From Methylotenera sp. (GTDB lineage: Bacteria > Pseudomonadota > Gammaproteobacteria > Burkholderiales > Methylophilaceae), in contig NZ_JAUXOY010000016.1 of the NCBI RefSeq assembly GCF_030684185.1, forward strand, positions 62,001 to 126,000: a stretch of 64,000 nt of DNA, written 5' to 3'. A program made the position numbers and the translations under genes. Shown piece by piece: positions 55,933 to 64,000 of this stretch (the first letter of the stretch is position 1; each line of letters begins with the position of its first letter). The notes under the pieces were generated by a model that was not told where the DNA came from, did no database searches, and worked only from the letters and a program-made list of their open reading frames with translations.

Positions 55933-57462
55933 CTATTCAAACAACTCCGGCTTGGCAACGCCATAGCCCTGCGCGTAATCAACGCCTATCTCTTTCAATA
56001 TATTGATAATTTCATTATTCTCGGCAAATTCAGCGATAGTATGTAAGCCCATCACATGACCCACATTATTTATGGACTCAACCATCGCACGGTCGATTTT
56101 ATTATTAACAATCGCTTTAACAAACATACCGTCAATCTTAAGAAAATCCACTTCCAAATTTTTCAAATAAGCAAAAGAAGATAAACCACTACCAAAATCA
56201 TCGAGTGAAAAACGGCAACCAATTTCACGCAAGGCATGCATAAATTGTCGCGCCTTGTTCAAATTAGCAATCACTGATGTCTCAGTAATTTCAAAGCAAA
56301 TACGACTTGTATTTACCTTATGTAATTTAATCTGCTCAATGACATATTCAAGAAACCCTTCTTCAGACAATGTCTGGCCTGAAAGGTTAATAGCACATAC
56401 ATAAGGAAAACTGGCTCCTTTGCGTGCAATGATAGAAAGTGCTTCGCCTACTACCCAACGGTCAATTATAGGCATCAGGTGATAACGTTCTGCCGCAGGC
56501 AAGAAGTAGCCTGGCGGGTAATAGCTACCATCCATCGCCTGCATGCGAATCAAAAGCTCACAATGAAGCTCAGCGCCTGCTGTCAGGCTTTCCATACGCT
56601 GAATATATAAAACAAACTGTTTTTTCTCTAACCCTAGATGAATACGAGACACCCACTCAAGCTGGTTATTATGCTCTTTGATATCCTTGTCATCTGAACG
56701 ATACACATGGATACGGTTACCGCCTTCTTCTTTTGCTGTATAGCAGGCAGAGTCTACTGTACTTAATAATTCACTTAATGTGAGGTTATGGCTTGGTGAA
56801 ATTTCTGTCAGCCCGACACTGGCACCAATCTTGAATACTTTATCATCGAAAGTAAGACGATATTCTCTAACTACTTGTAGCAAGCCATCAATGATTTCAT
56901 GGGCTTTATCTAAATCGCAACCCATTAATAGCAGTGCAAATTCATCACCACCCAAACGTGCTAGTGTATCAGAGCTACGCACTTTAGCTTTAATATGATT
57001 CGATAATTGTTTTAACAATACGTCGCCAGCCATATGACCACAGGTATCATTGACAATCTTAAACTGGTCCAAATCGATATAGGCGAGACAATGAACACGA
57101 TTTTCTGTTGCCGCATCATCAATGGCTTCCTGTGTCTTACGGTCGAACTCATAGCGGTTGATGAGTCCCGTCAGCTGATCATGCCTAGCTTGAAACGATA
57201 ATTGATTTGACAGGTTTCGCAGCATGGTGACATCATGCAGCACGGTAACGATAGCGAAGGTATTGCCGTCACTATCATATAACGGGGACGCCGACTTGCG
57301 AATAACGAACTCTTCCCCGTCCACGCGTACAAGCACCACCTCTTCCTGAGCACTATATGAATCTGTTAGCCACGTGCTGTTCACTGGTGTGGTTTTGTCC
57401 TCCGCCATCAAGCGAAATAATGACTGCAATGTCTTAGTCTTCACCTCACTTAAAATCCACAC
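55933..57462 (-). CDS. GGDEF-EAL part of a split c-di-GMP protein (PAS second half, GGDEF, EAL)
   Basis: Cyclic-di-GMP turnover enzyme, 509 codons from a GTG at 57462. It opens in the middle of a PAS domain (LVRVDGEEFVIRKSASPLYDSDG), followed by GGDEF with intact RLGGDEFALLL (active site) and RSSD five residues before it (product-binding I-site), then EAL with CELLIRM in place of EAL, INLSGQTL, FEITETSV, DDFGSGLSS and KIDGMFV. The GTG has no ribosome-binding site. It overlaps the preceding gene by 17 bases in the +1 frame. The part upstream is in the neighbour 57446-58636; see the frameshift finding. Confidence 0.88.
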   Translation of the reverse strand: MWILSEVKTKTLQSLFRLMAEDKTTPVNSTWLTDSYSAQEEVVLVRVDGEEFVIRKSASPLYDSDGNTFAIVTVLHDVTMLRNLSNQLSFQARHDQLTGLINRYEFDRKTQEAIDDAATENRVHCLAYIDLDQFKIVNDTCGHMAGDVLLKQLSNHIKAKVRSSDTLARLGGDEFALLLMGCDLDKAHEIIDGLLQVVREYRLTFDDKVFKIGASVGLTEISPSHNLTLSELLSTVDSACYTAKEEGGNRIHVYRSDDKDIKEHNNQLEWVSRIHLGLEKKQFVLYIQRMESLTAGAELHCELLIRMQAMDGSYYPPGYFLPAAERYHLMPIIDRWVVGEALSIIARKGASFPYVCAINLSGQTLSEEGFLEYVIEQIKLHKVNTSRICFEITETSVIANLNKARQFMHALREIGCRFSLDDFGSGLSSFAYLKNLEVDFLKIDGMFVKAIVNNKIDRAMVESINNVGHVMGLHTIAEFAENNEIINILKEIGVDYAQGYGVAKPELFE

Positions 57463-58636
57463 CAGTCAGTCGTTCTGCGGCTGCATTCATGTACAGCACA
57501 AAGCCAGCCTCATTGCTGGTAATCACCGCATCCGCAATACCTTCAAGTGTCACTTGGGCACGATCTTTTTCTAACTGCAATTCATATTGCGAATCTTCGA
57601 TACGTTCCAGCATGCCATTGATACCATGAGACAAGCTCGCCAATTCATCTTGTCCGTTTAGCTTTCTCACACGCGCTTTTGTATTTGCTGACTCGCCAAT
57701 ACGTTTTACATCCTCACTCATACGTTCTAAGCGAAGCAAAACCATTCTATCGAAAATCCAGCTGATGCCGGCCAACATGAGGGCAATGATTGAAGTGGAC
57801 CAAGACAGAAAGCTCAGGGTGTATTCACCTTGTGCAAATATTTCGCGGCCGCTCGATGTCGCTACAACAAGATTAGCATGTTCATCCACGCTCTTCATCA
57901 TTGCGTAACCTGCTACTTGCGTGTCGCTTAAAGGCTTAACTACAACAGCATTATTTGCCAGTATTTGTTGCATATCAGCAAACCTGTCTTTTAACATCGG
58001 CTGAATCGTGAGCTTCGCGCCTATTATTTTTTCTACATGCGCTATCAGAGATTGGTCTAAATGGCGCACCATAATCAGTGTACCGCGGCGACGCAAGCCA
58101 TTTCCACCGCTAGGCAACACATCAGTAGCAGAAACGATACAGATGCCCTCTGGTGTCCAGAAAAAACCCGACAAATGATCTTTAGATGGATCTAAAAACA
58201 AGCCACCTTTACTTACTGCTTGCTCTAATAGTTTTGGAATTGGCCACAACTTTCCAGTAGAAAAATCAAAGCCTCTTTTGTATATAGCCTCGCCCTCTGA
58301 ATTTACGAGTACGATGGCCTTTACTTTAAGGTTAGCAAATGTTTCATTGGTGTAATTGGACTCGATATAGCGCGAATCTGGCTGCACCATGTATTGATAG
58401 GTGTCGTCCCAGCGCCCATACTCACTCACTATGCCGTCTAACTGCTGAGTCTGCTCTTTCAAAAGCGTGATCGCACTATTGACCTGAATGACAGTTTTGT
58501 TTGATTCTAGCTTGGAATAACCATCAAGCAACACCATTCTTGCAGCAAGAAATAATATTGTGAACAGCAGAATCATGCCTGCCGCTACAACCACCAACAT
58601 CTTGACTCGCAGTCCTGTAAAGTGTTTTTCTGCCAT
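57446..58636 (-). CDS. CHASE4-HAMP-PAS(first half) part of a split c-di-GMP protein
   Basis: Membrane sensor portion, 396 aa. TM1 about residues 12-32, then a periplasmic CHASE4-type domain (YGRWDDTYQYM, ESNYTNETFANLKVKAIVLVNSEGE, LLFLDP-like GGLFLDPSKD), TM2 about 277-299, HAMP with LLRLERMSEDVKRIGES, and the beginning of a PAS domain (LEGIADAVITSNEAGFVLYMNAAAERLTGVDF) that breaks off at a stop. Family members continue directly into PAS-GGDEF-EAL, which is exactly what the next frame encodes. Confidence 0.88.
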   Translation of the reverse strand: MAEKHFTGLRVKMLVVVAAGMILLFTILFLAARMVLLDGYSKLESNKTVIQVNSAITLLKEQTQQLDGIVSEYGRWDDTYQYMVQPDSRYIESNYTNETFANLKVKAIVLVNSEGEAIYKRGFDFSTGKLWPIPKLLEQAVSKGGLFLDPSKDHLSGFFWTPEGICIVSATDVLPSGGNGLRRRGTLIMVRHLDQSLIAHVEKIIGAKLTIQPMLKDRFADMQQILANNAVVVKPLSDTQVAGYAMMKSVDEHANLVVATSSGREIFAQGEYTLSFLSWSTSIIALMLAGISWIFDRMVLLRLERMSEDVKRIGESANTKARVRKLNGQDELASLSHGINGMLERIEDSQYELQLEKDRAQVTLEGIADAVITSNEAGFVLYMNAAAERLTGVDFK

Positions 58637-58766
58637 TTAATTTACCAATGAGTGACTGTAATTAGTGAGACAAAACCGCCAGTCATCAGCGGGTTTAGCA
58701 TATCTTTAATTTAATGAATTACTGACTAGTTCGTATATCGATGTTTAATTAATTGATGCTTAATAA

Positions 58767-59435
58767 TTAGAAACCTAAACTATCAAGCAGATCATCCACC
58801 TGCTCCTGACTGGCCACCACATCCACAGCATTCGGGTCAATCTGCGGACCATTCATCAATACCGCATTTGTATCAGCCTCTTTTTTAGTGGAAGTAGGCG
58901 AAAAATCAATCAATACTTGTACCAGCTGCTTTTCCAACTCTTGCGCGAGTCCAGTAATTTTTTTAATTACCTGTCCCGTCAAATCCTGGAAATCCTGAGC
59001 CATCATAATATCCATCAACAGCGCTTTGGTTTCAGTGGTATTTTTTCCAGTCAAGGTTAAAAATGCCAACGTTTCATCGGCAACCTGGTTATATTCGGTT
59101 TTTAATGAAGGCTTAACTATTGCTTCATTCCAGCGCTGCTCAAGTGTCATGGCTACAGCAGCCAATTCGGTTTGTAAAGGAATCGCCGCGTCGGTAGCAT
59201 TCAGTACACGCTCTGCAGCTTGCTCTGTCATGCGCGCTACATAGGCAAGGCGATCGCGAGCATCTGGAATATCCGTGGCCACCTGTTCCAGTATCTTTTC
59301 TAATCCTAATCCCCGTAAACTGTCATGCAGCGTTCTCGTAACATGGCCAATCCGGTTAAGCATCTCATCATTAGGATTCATTGCTGGCATAGATTCAACT
59401 TTTATCACCTGTTGCTGTAAAGACTCGCTATTCAT
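58767..59435 (-). CDS. cheZ: Chemotaxis protein phosphatase CheZ
   Basis: Dephosphorylates CheY-P. 222 aa from the ATG at 59435 (a GTG three bases upstream is less likely). A long four-helix hairpin with the catalytic Gln motif AQDFQDLTGQVIKKI (about residue 145), and the C-terminal CheY-binding peptide SQEQVDDLLDSLGF. It starts just inside the cheY stop, so the two are co-translated. Confidence 0.93.
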   Translation of the reverse strand: MNSESLQQQVIKVESMPAMNPNDEMLNRIGHVTRTLHDSLRGLGLEKILEQVATDIPDARDRLAYVARMTEQAAERVLNATDAAIPLQTELAAVAMTLEQRWNEAIVKPSLKTEYNQVADETLAFLTLTGKNTTETKALLMDIMMAQDFQDLTGQVIKKITGLAQELEKQLVQVLIDFSPTSTKKEADTNAVLMNGPQIDPNAVDVVASQEQVDDLLDSLGF

Positions 59436-59437
59436 CA

Positions 59438-59836
59438 CTAAGCCCCCGCTTTTTCAAGCTTCTCAAATATTTTAGATAACTTCTCATCCAAAGTAGCCGC
59501 TGTAAATGGTTTAACTACATATCCATTAGCGCCTGCCTGAGCAGCTGCGATGATATTTTCTTTTTTAGCTTCTGCTGTCACCATCAACACTGGGATTTTC
59601 GCCAATTCCGCATCAGCACGAATATGCTGTAATAAGGTCAGACCATCCATGTTAGGCATATTCCAGTCTGAAACAACAAACTCAAAACCGCCACCTTTCA
59701 ATTTGCCTAGGGCGACTACGCCATCTTCTGCCTCATCAACATTGGTATAGCCCAGCTCTTTAAGCAGGTTACGCACTATTCTGCGCATGGTAGAAAAATC
59801 ATCTACCACAAGAAATTTAGTATTTGGGTTAGCCAT
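59438..59836 (-). CDS. cheY: Chemotaxis response regulator CheY
   Basis: Single-domain receiver controlling the flagellar motor switch. 132 aa: acidic pair in [11 protein letters not shown], phospho-acceptor Asp in [13 protein letters not shown] (about 60), switch Thr in LMVTAEAK and Lys in YVVKPFTA. Closest in type to the E. coli-like CheY that works with CheZ, which follows. Confidence 0.95.
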   Translation of the reverse strand: MANPNTKFLVVDDFSTMRRIVRNLLKELGYTNVDEAEDGVVALGKLKGGGFEFVVSDWNMPNMDGLTLLQHIRADAELAKIPVLMVTAEAKKENIIAAAQAGANGYVVKPFTAATLDEKLSKIFEKLEKAGA

Positions 59837-59924
59837 GCATTACTCCATTAAAAATAGTCGTTCTTAGAATTCGAAATCAGCATCGAATACATCAAATGAC
59901 TCATTCTGATTCTTTCATCGTTGA

Positions 59925-59951
59925 TTATTGCTTACTTTGCCTCAAGTTTTA
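59925..59951 (-). promoter_or_regulatory. Candidate flagellar sigma-28 promoter for cheY-cheZ
   Basis: On the minus strand TAAAACTT (59951-59944) and AGCAATAA (59932-59925) are 11 bases apart, as in the sigma-28 consensus TAAAGTTT-N11-GCCGATAA (six and five of eight match). It is about 90 bases upstream of cheY. Motif match only. Confidence 0.4.
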
Positions 59952-59968
59952 TTCGAGATTAGCGGCAC

Positions 59969-59983
59969 AAAAGCTTCGCTTTT
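59969..59983. terminator. Small hairpin downstream of cheB
   Basis: AAAAGC, loop TTC, GCTTTT form a 6-bp stem 39 bases past the cheB stop. On the minus strand it ends in TTTT and could act as a weak terminator between cheB and cheY. Confidence 0.35.
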
Positions 59984-59987
59984 CTAA

Positions 59988-60042
59988 GCTACACACGCAA
60001 TGCGCGAGCACACTTTCATGGCTACACTCGCAAAGCGCGAGC
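59988..60042. repeat. 33-bp period direct repeat at the 3' end of cheB
   Basis: A 22-bp unit at 60021-60042, which spans the last cheB codons and stop, recurs at 59988-60009 with two mismatches. Both copies can read ARALRV and stop in the same frame. Confidence 0.85.
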
Positions 60043-61092
60043 GCTATTTGCCACTAAATAATTCAGCACCAGCTTTGGCAGATCATTCAAATGCGCCACT
60101 TCATGAACCCCGCCATGCGCTACAGCTTCCTTAGGCATGCCATATACCACGCAACTTTCCTCATTTTGTGCAAAGTTATAAGCACCTGCATTTTTCATTT
60201 GCGCCATTCCTGCAGCGCCATCCTTGCCCATTCCAGTTAAAATTACACCGATAACATTTTTGCCTGCATACTCAGCGGCCGATTCAAATAAAACATCTAC
60301 AGAAGGTTTATGGCGATTCACAGGTGGAGCATCACTCAACTGAGTCACATAATTGGCACCACTTTTAGCGAGTAAAAGATGTTTATCCCCTGGCGCGATA
60401 TAGGCATGTCCAGGCAAGATACGCTCGCCACCTGCGGCTTCTTTTACAGAAATCTGACACAGCGAATCCAGTCGGTTTGCAAAAGATTTAGTAAAGCCGG
60501 CTGGCATATGCTGTGTAATCAAAATGCCTGGGCAGTCTGATGGCATCTGCAATAAAAATGATTTAATCGCCTCAGTACCACCTGTCGAAGCACCAATAAT
60601 GAGTAATTTCTCACTACTCACTAAGGGGTTGCGTAATAGAACTGGCGATACATTGCCATTCTCTGGCGTTGCATGGCGTGATACTCTAGAAATTCTGGCT
60701 TGAGAAGCGGCAAGAATCTTATCTGCAATAATATCGGTATATTCACGCATACCATCAGAAATAGACATTTTAGGCTTGGTCACAAAATCAATCGCCCCAA
60801 GCTCAAGTGCACGCATAGTGATTTCTGAACCGCGCTCAGTCAAAGTTGAGACCATCACAACTGGCATCGGCCGAAGGCGCATTAACTTTTCCAAGAAGTC
60901 CAGGCCATCCATCTTCGGCATTTCCACATCCAAAGTCAGCACATCCGGGTTAAGCTGTTTAATCATGTCGCGCGCAATCAGTGGGTCTGGCGCGGCACCA
61001 ATGACTTCCATATCAGGCTGACTGTTAATAATCTCGGTTAACAGACTACGAATCAATGCCGAGTCATCAATGACCAGTACTTTAATTTTCAT
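60022..61092 (-). CDS. cheB: Chemotaxis methylesterase/glutamine deamidase CheB
   Basis: Demethylates chemoreceptors when phosphorylated. 356 aa from the ATG at 61092, which has GGGAG 8 bases upstream; the longer open frame to 61167 has no start signal. Receiver domain with [14 protein letters not shown] (Asp at about 56), then the esterase domain with [10 protein letters not shown] (catalytic Ser), [11 protein letters not shown] (His) and [14 protein letters not shown] (Asp). Ends in ARALRV, and this tail is duplicated just downstream. Confidence 0.95.
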   Translation of the reverse strand: MKIKVLVIDDSALIRSLLTEIINSQPDMEVIGAAPDPLIARDMIKQLNPDVLTLDVEMPKMDGLDFLEKLMRLRPMPVVMVSTLTERGSEITMRALELGAIDFVTKPKMSISDGMREYTDIIADKILAASQARISRVSRHATPENGNVSPVLLRNPLVSSEKLLIIGASTGGTEAIKSFLLQMPSDCPGILITQHMPAGFTKSFANRLDSLCQISVKEAAGGERILPGHAYIAPGDKHLLLAKSGANYVTQLSDAPPVNRHKPSVDVLFESAAEYAGKNVIGVILTGMGKDGAAGMAQMKNAGAYNFAQNEESCVVYGMPKEAVAHGGVHEVAHLNDLPKLVLNYLVANSARALRV

Positions 61093-61221
61093 TTTATTAT
61101 TCTCCCAACGCATGAATTTCAATGAGCACACAAGGAAATGCAAGACGAATGGCTGCAGATATAACAATCAGTTCAGCGAAGCCAGTCAACATAGTATTCA
61201 TATGAGCACTCATACAATTCA

Positions 61222-61830
61222 TCAAAACAAATCGATTTCACCGCCTACATCACTGACTTTCAGTTTGCTTGCATAAGCCTCTTCGCGTTTGACTAATGTG
61301 TCGTTGTGCATATTTTTCAACTTTTTAACCAGCACCCTGCCTGTTTTTGGGAAGTAGTAAACTTTTCTAGGATAAATATCCAGCAGGTCCTCACTAGTCA
61401 CTCGAATACGCTCTTCTTTTAAAAACTTGCGCACGAATATAGCGTTACGATCACCTACATTCATCGTTGTAAAGCTTTTCAGTACATTCCCACCGCCAAA
61501 AATCTTGGCTTCCAGATTCTCACGGCGTGCGCCATTACGCAGTAACTGGTTAATCAATACTTCCATTGCATAAGTGCCGTAACGCATAGATTCTGAAACC
61601 GGGCTGTCTTTATCGGCAGCTGCGCTATCTGGCAGCATAAAGTGATTCATGCCGCCAATGCCTGTAATCGTGTCGCGTATACAGGCAGAAACACAAGAAC
61701 CCAGCACCGTGACAATGACCATGTCTTTATCGGTGAAATAGTATTCACCCGGTGATATTTTGGCCGCATTGCAATCAAAAGTACGGTCAAAGTAGAGCGT
61801 GGTAGAAACTTCTTCTTGTAACATACTCAT
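61222..61830 (-). CDS. cheD: Chemoreceptor glutamine deamidase CheD
   Basis: Deamidates receptor glutamines. 202 aa. Catalytic Cys in VTVLGSCVSACIRD (about residue 42) and His in GIGGMNHFMLP (about 58), then LEAKIFGGGNVL and NVGDRNAIFVRKFL. It overlaps the cheR stop and lies 130 bases before cheB, so cheR-cheD-cheB form one unit. Confidence 0.94.
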   Translation of the reverse strand: MSMLQEEVSTTLYFDRTFDCNAAKISPGEYYFTDKDMVIVTVLGSCVSACIRDTITGIGGMNHFMLPDSAAADKDSPVSESMRYGTYAMEVLINQLLRNGARRENLEAKIFGGGNVLKSFTTMNVGDRNAIFVRKFLKEERIRVTSEDLLDIYPRKVYYFPKTGRVLVKKLKNMHNDTLVKREEAYASKLKVSDVGGEIDLF

Positions 61831-62708
61831 ACAATTCTTTCTTTAACCTGATTTGAAGTGCGTTTAGTATTTTTACCATCGCTTAATTCATATACAGTTT
61901 TCCCACGCAGATGAAAATCATTCGATACATAAAGGAAGTTTTCTGAATGTCCGGCAAACAATAAAGCATGCGCTTTCATCAACGGCACAAAGTGACTTAA
62001 GATTTTGGATTGCGTAGGTTTGTCAAAATAAATCATCACATTTCTGCAAAAAATCACATCAAACTGATCATTTAATGACCACTGTTCATCCAGTAAATTT
62101 AGCTGATCAAAAGTGATTAAACTGCGTAATTCGTTGCGTACACGCACTGAACCTTCATGTGCGCCTGTGCCCTTCTGAAAGAAACGTCTACGACGCTCGT
62201 CTGACAATTTGCTTACTCTCTCATACGGATATACGCCTCGAGCAGCAGTTGCTAATACATTGGTGTCAATATCCGTTGCTATAATTTCAACTGGCGGCTT
62301 CATGGTGCCAAACGCTTCGCAAGCTGTCATGGCGATGGTATAGGGCTCCTCACCGGTAGAAGCAGCAGAACACCAAATGCGTATAGGTTTTTTTAGATTA
62401 ACAAGGTGCTCGGCAAGTATGGGAAAATGGTGTTCTTCACGAAAAAATGATGTGAGATTTGTAGTCAGCGCATTAGTGAATGCCTCCCACTCAACCGGGC
62501 TATTCTCACTTTCAAGATTATCAAGATAAGTCTTGAATGAATCAAAGCCGACTGTACGCAAACGACGGCCAATACGGCTATAAACCATATCAGACTTTGC
62601 TTCTGACAATGAAATACCTGCGTGTTGATAAATGAGTTTACGGACTCTGGAGAAATCATTTGGGGTGAAATCGAATTCACGTTCCTCCTGGCGTTTTTCT
62701 GTTAGCAT
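61827..62708 (-). CDS. cheR: Chemotaxis methyltransferase CheR
   Basis: SAM-dependent glutamate methyltransferase of chemoreceptors. 293 aa. N-terminal helical domain (FTPNDFSRVRKLIYQHAGI), the SAM-binding motif IRIWCSAASTGEEPYTIAM (about residue 106-124), ATDIDTNVLATAARGVYP, and VIFCRNVMIYFDKPTQ. Ribosome-binding site is weak. Confidence 0.95.
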   Translation of the reverse strand: MLTEKRQEEREFDFTPNDFSRVRKLIYQHAGISLSEAKSDMVYSRIGRRLRTVGFDSFKTYLDNLESENSPVEWEAFTNALTTNLTSFFREEHHFPILAEHLVNLKKPIRIWCSAASTGEEPYTIAMTACEAFGTMKPPVEIIATDIDTNVLATAARGVYPYERVSKLSDERRRRFFQKGTGAHEGSVRVRNELRSLITFDQLNLLDEQWSLNDQFDVIFCRNVMIYFDKPTQSKILSHFVPLMKAHALLFAGHSENFLYVSNDFHLRGKTVYELSDGKNTKRTSNQVKERIV

Positions 62709-62863
62709 CTTTTATCACCATATAATCGTAGAGACCACTTCGCTAGCGTCACAAAACGAATCCCATAAGGCTTTTAGCCCTACCGTGTTAATAATTCGAA
62801 AATAGCTGTCTTCAGAAAACAGCAAAGCAATTCCAGCACTTAATACATAAGCTTTTTCTCACT

Positions 62864-62897
62864 AGGAAGTAGCGTGATATCTACCGCGTTACTTCCT
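62864..62897. terminator. Hairpin downstream of the fae homologue
   Basis: AGGAAGTA (62864-62871) and TACTTCCT (62890-62897) pair with an 18-nt intervening part that adds a few more pairs after one mismatch. It lies 24 bases past the fae-homologue stop on the minus strand. Lacks a T-tract there, so probable but not certain. Confidence 0.5.
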
Positions 62898-62920
62898 ATG
62901 CATATAATAGAAAATTGTCG

Positions 62921-63490
62921 CTAATCTGTTGCTCTTCTTTTTTTCGATTCAGCATCTTTAACTGCAAACGGATGTATCGACTCTTTATAAGTCTTAAGTA
63001 ATTCGGCAGCTTTTGGCTCGCGTGCAACCGCGCTTTTAATAGCCTGCTTAGTCGCTCTATAGTTCCATTCCTGCACCCTGTCATCCATGTCCGCTTTATG
63101 ACAAATGAACACACCTACGCAAATAAATACGTCATCGGCTTCCTCAACCGGAATGGTGCCATCAGCCACACAGTCCATCACTGCCATGGCAATGCCACGC
63201 TGAGCCGGACCAAACATTTGCGTAGACTGTTTACTATTTCTAATGGTTACTTTGTTGAACATCACAGTATTAGGCTTCACCATCATGTTTGGAGCGACGA
63301 TAGCCAGCAAGCCATTCACACCTTCTTTTTGGTCAGTTAAAGTGCGGCAAAATGCATCTTCAGCGGCACTGCCGCGCGGCCCCATAATAAGATCAATATG
63401 CGCTACGTTTTTCAAATCTAAACCACTACCATCTGGACGATCTTCAATTACTAATGCTTCACCAATTAAAACACGATCAATAACAGCCAT
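62921..63490 (-). CDS. Formaldehyde-activating enzyme homologue (Fae family) with a basic tail
   Basis: Fae condenses formaldehyde with H4MPT to methylene-H4MPT. 189 aa from the ATG at 63490, with AGGAG 8 bases upstream. Core signatures are present: NVAHIDLIMGPRGSAAEDAFC with the catalytic His, APNMMVKPNTVMFNKVTI, MFGPAQRGIAMAVMD and YRATKQAIKSAVAREPKA. Unlike the standard 170-aa Fae there is an insert (RPDGSGLDLK, about residues 17-26) and a Lys/Arg-rich C-terminus (AESKKRRATD). It may be a second Fae form (Fae2) rather than the main enzyme. Close to chemotaxis genes rather than fhc. Confidence 0.88.
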   Translation of the reverse strand: MAVIDRVLIGEALVIEDRPDGSGLDLKNVAHIDLIMGPRGSAAEDAFCRTLTDQKEGVNGLLAIVAPNMMVKPNTVMFNKVTIRNSKQSTQMFGPAQRGIAMAVMDCVADGTIPVEEADDVFICVGVFICHKADMDDRVQEWNYRATKQAIKSAVAREPKAAELLKTYKESIHPFAVKDAESKKRRATD

Positions 63491-63527
63491 TTTTATTCTC
63501 CTGAATATCAAAACTTACTGCTTATAG

Positions 63528-64000
63528 AATCAGCATCGCCAGTCAGCTTTGCTGTTGGTTTGCAAGATAAAAAGCATCTGCAATAAAATCATTATGCTCC
63601 AATTTGCAGTCTATTTTGATATAAAACCATCATATCTAATGTCAGTATCTGCAAAGGTATTGTCATCACTTTTTTGAAATTTCATCAATTGCAAAATTTT
63701 CAAAAACTACAGACATTTAATACTTATAACAGCACAACTAACGCTCCTTGTTTACATGTTGAATTATGTAGGCAGCGCAATCATTCGAATCTATTGAATA
63801 AACAGGTAAAAACCGTTTAAATCTCTGATGTCTGAAATCATATAGCCATGAACTTCAGGGTGGGAAAGAAACACTAAACTTGAAATGACTAGTAAAGCTT
63901 GTCCAAGCTCAATGAATAGTGTGTGCATCATATGACTAGCAAGGCCCATCAAATCGTCTTGACAAATGTGCCAATTTTTTTACGTGAATTTTTAAAATCA
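63528..64000. other. Long stretch upstream of the fae homologue without a clear gene
   Basis: Must contain the promoter of the fae homologue, but no convincing -35/-10 pair could be picked. A 9-bp inverted repeat is present: TTTTTGAAA (63671-63679) and TTTCAAAAA (63698-63706). One minus-strand frame of 52 codons (63949-63791) encodes a hydrophobic stretch (LFIELGQALLVISSLVFL) but lacks a ribosome-binding site. Confidence 0.5.

Noticed and set aside
61093-61167. Longer cheB frame
   Set aside because: The receiver domain begins at [11 protein letters not shown] with a good ribosome-binding site; the extra 25 residues do not look like part of CheB.
63791-63949. 52-codon minus-strand frame with a hydrophobic stretch
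   Set aside because: No ribosome-binding site, no recognisable family and short length; noted only within the non-coding entry.
1-64000. CRISPR array, prophage, IS element, rRNA or tRNA genes
   Set aside because: No regularly spaced repeats, transposase or integrase frames, or tRNA/rRNA signatures were seen on reading both strands.

Overview
The window is chromosomal DNA of a beta-proteobacterial methylotroph, most likely a member of the Methylophilaceae (Methylotenera or Methylophilus type). The assignment is an inference from gene content: a tetrahydromethanopterin (H4MPT)-linked formaldehyde oxidation set (fhcB, fhcA, fhcD, fhcC and a Fae homologue) lies on one contig with a narGHJI nitrate reductase operon and typical beta/gamma-proteobacterial housekeeping blocks (hisS-bamB-der, ispG-rodZ-pilW-rlmN-ndk, pgeF-rluD-bamD). 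Base composition is moderately AT-rich. I saw no phage, transposase, CRISPR array, rRNA or tRNA.

Layout. 1-625: 5' part of gltX. 833-2542: a 569-aa protein of unknown function with a PilZ-like C-terminal region. 2624-8444: a tripartite RND efflux operon (adaptor, pump, outer membrane factor), divergent from a TetR regulator (8668-9288), with a long two-tier dyad operator between them. 9361-17668: small redox and housekeeping genes, namely an unknown 107-aa protein, a flavodoxin-like protein with a divergent HxlR regulator, a glutaredoxin-like protein, rimO, a ZIP metal transporter, a DOPA-dioxygenase-like enzyme, pgeF, rluD and bamD. 17669-18306: non-coding, with a decayed HU-family gene.

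18316-32573: nitrate respiration block. NarX/NarL-type sensor and regulator are followed by an FNR-like box, two NarK transporters, narG, narH, narJ, narI, an outer-membrane beta-barrel protein and moaA, which feeds molybdenum cofactor synthesis. The whole set reads in one direction. 32821-43673: a long run on the minus strand, read as rlmN, pilW, rodZ, ispG, hisS, two oligopeptide-ABC ATPases, a YfgM-like protein, bamB and der, with ndk upstream.

44352-49792: fhcB-fhcA-(FMN-binding split-barrel protein)-fhcD-fhcC. This is the formyltransferase/hydrolase complex that releases formate from formyl-H4MPT. 49853-55905: trhO, an unknown alpha-helical protein with an internal repeat, a membrane adenylate cyclase, an isochorismatase-like hydrolase, and an aldehyde dehydrogenase with its DUF779 partner. 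55933-58636: what should be one CHASE4-HAMP-PAS-GGDEF-EAL protein, split in the middle of the PAS domain by a +1 frame change at a run of four T. 58767-62708: chemotaxis genes cheR, cheD, cheB, cheY and cheZ (minus strand). 62921-63490: a Fae homologue with a basic C-terminal tail. 63528-64000: no convincing gene.

The most interesting items are the split c-di-GMP protein, the extra FMN-type gene inside the fhc cluster, the outer-membrane barrel in the nar operon, the decayed HU gene, the 43-bp efflux operator, the peptide-ABC ATPase pair inserted in the hisS-bamB block, and two uncharacterised proteins. No clearly new multi-gene system was found.
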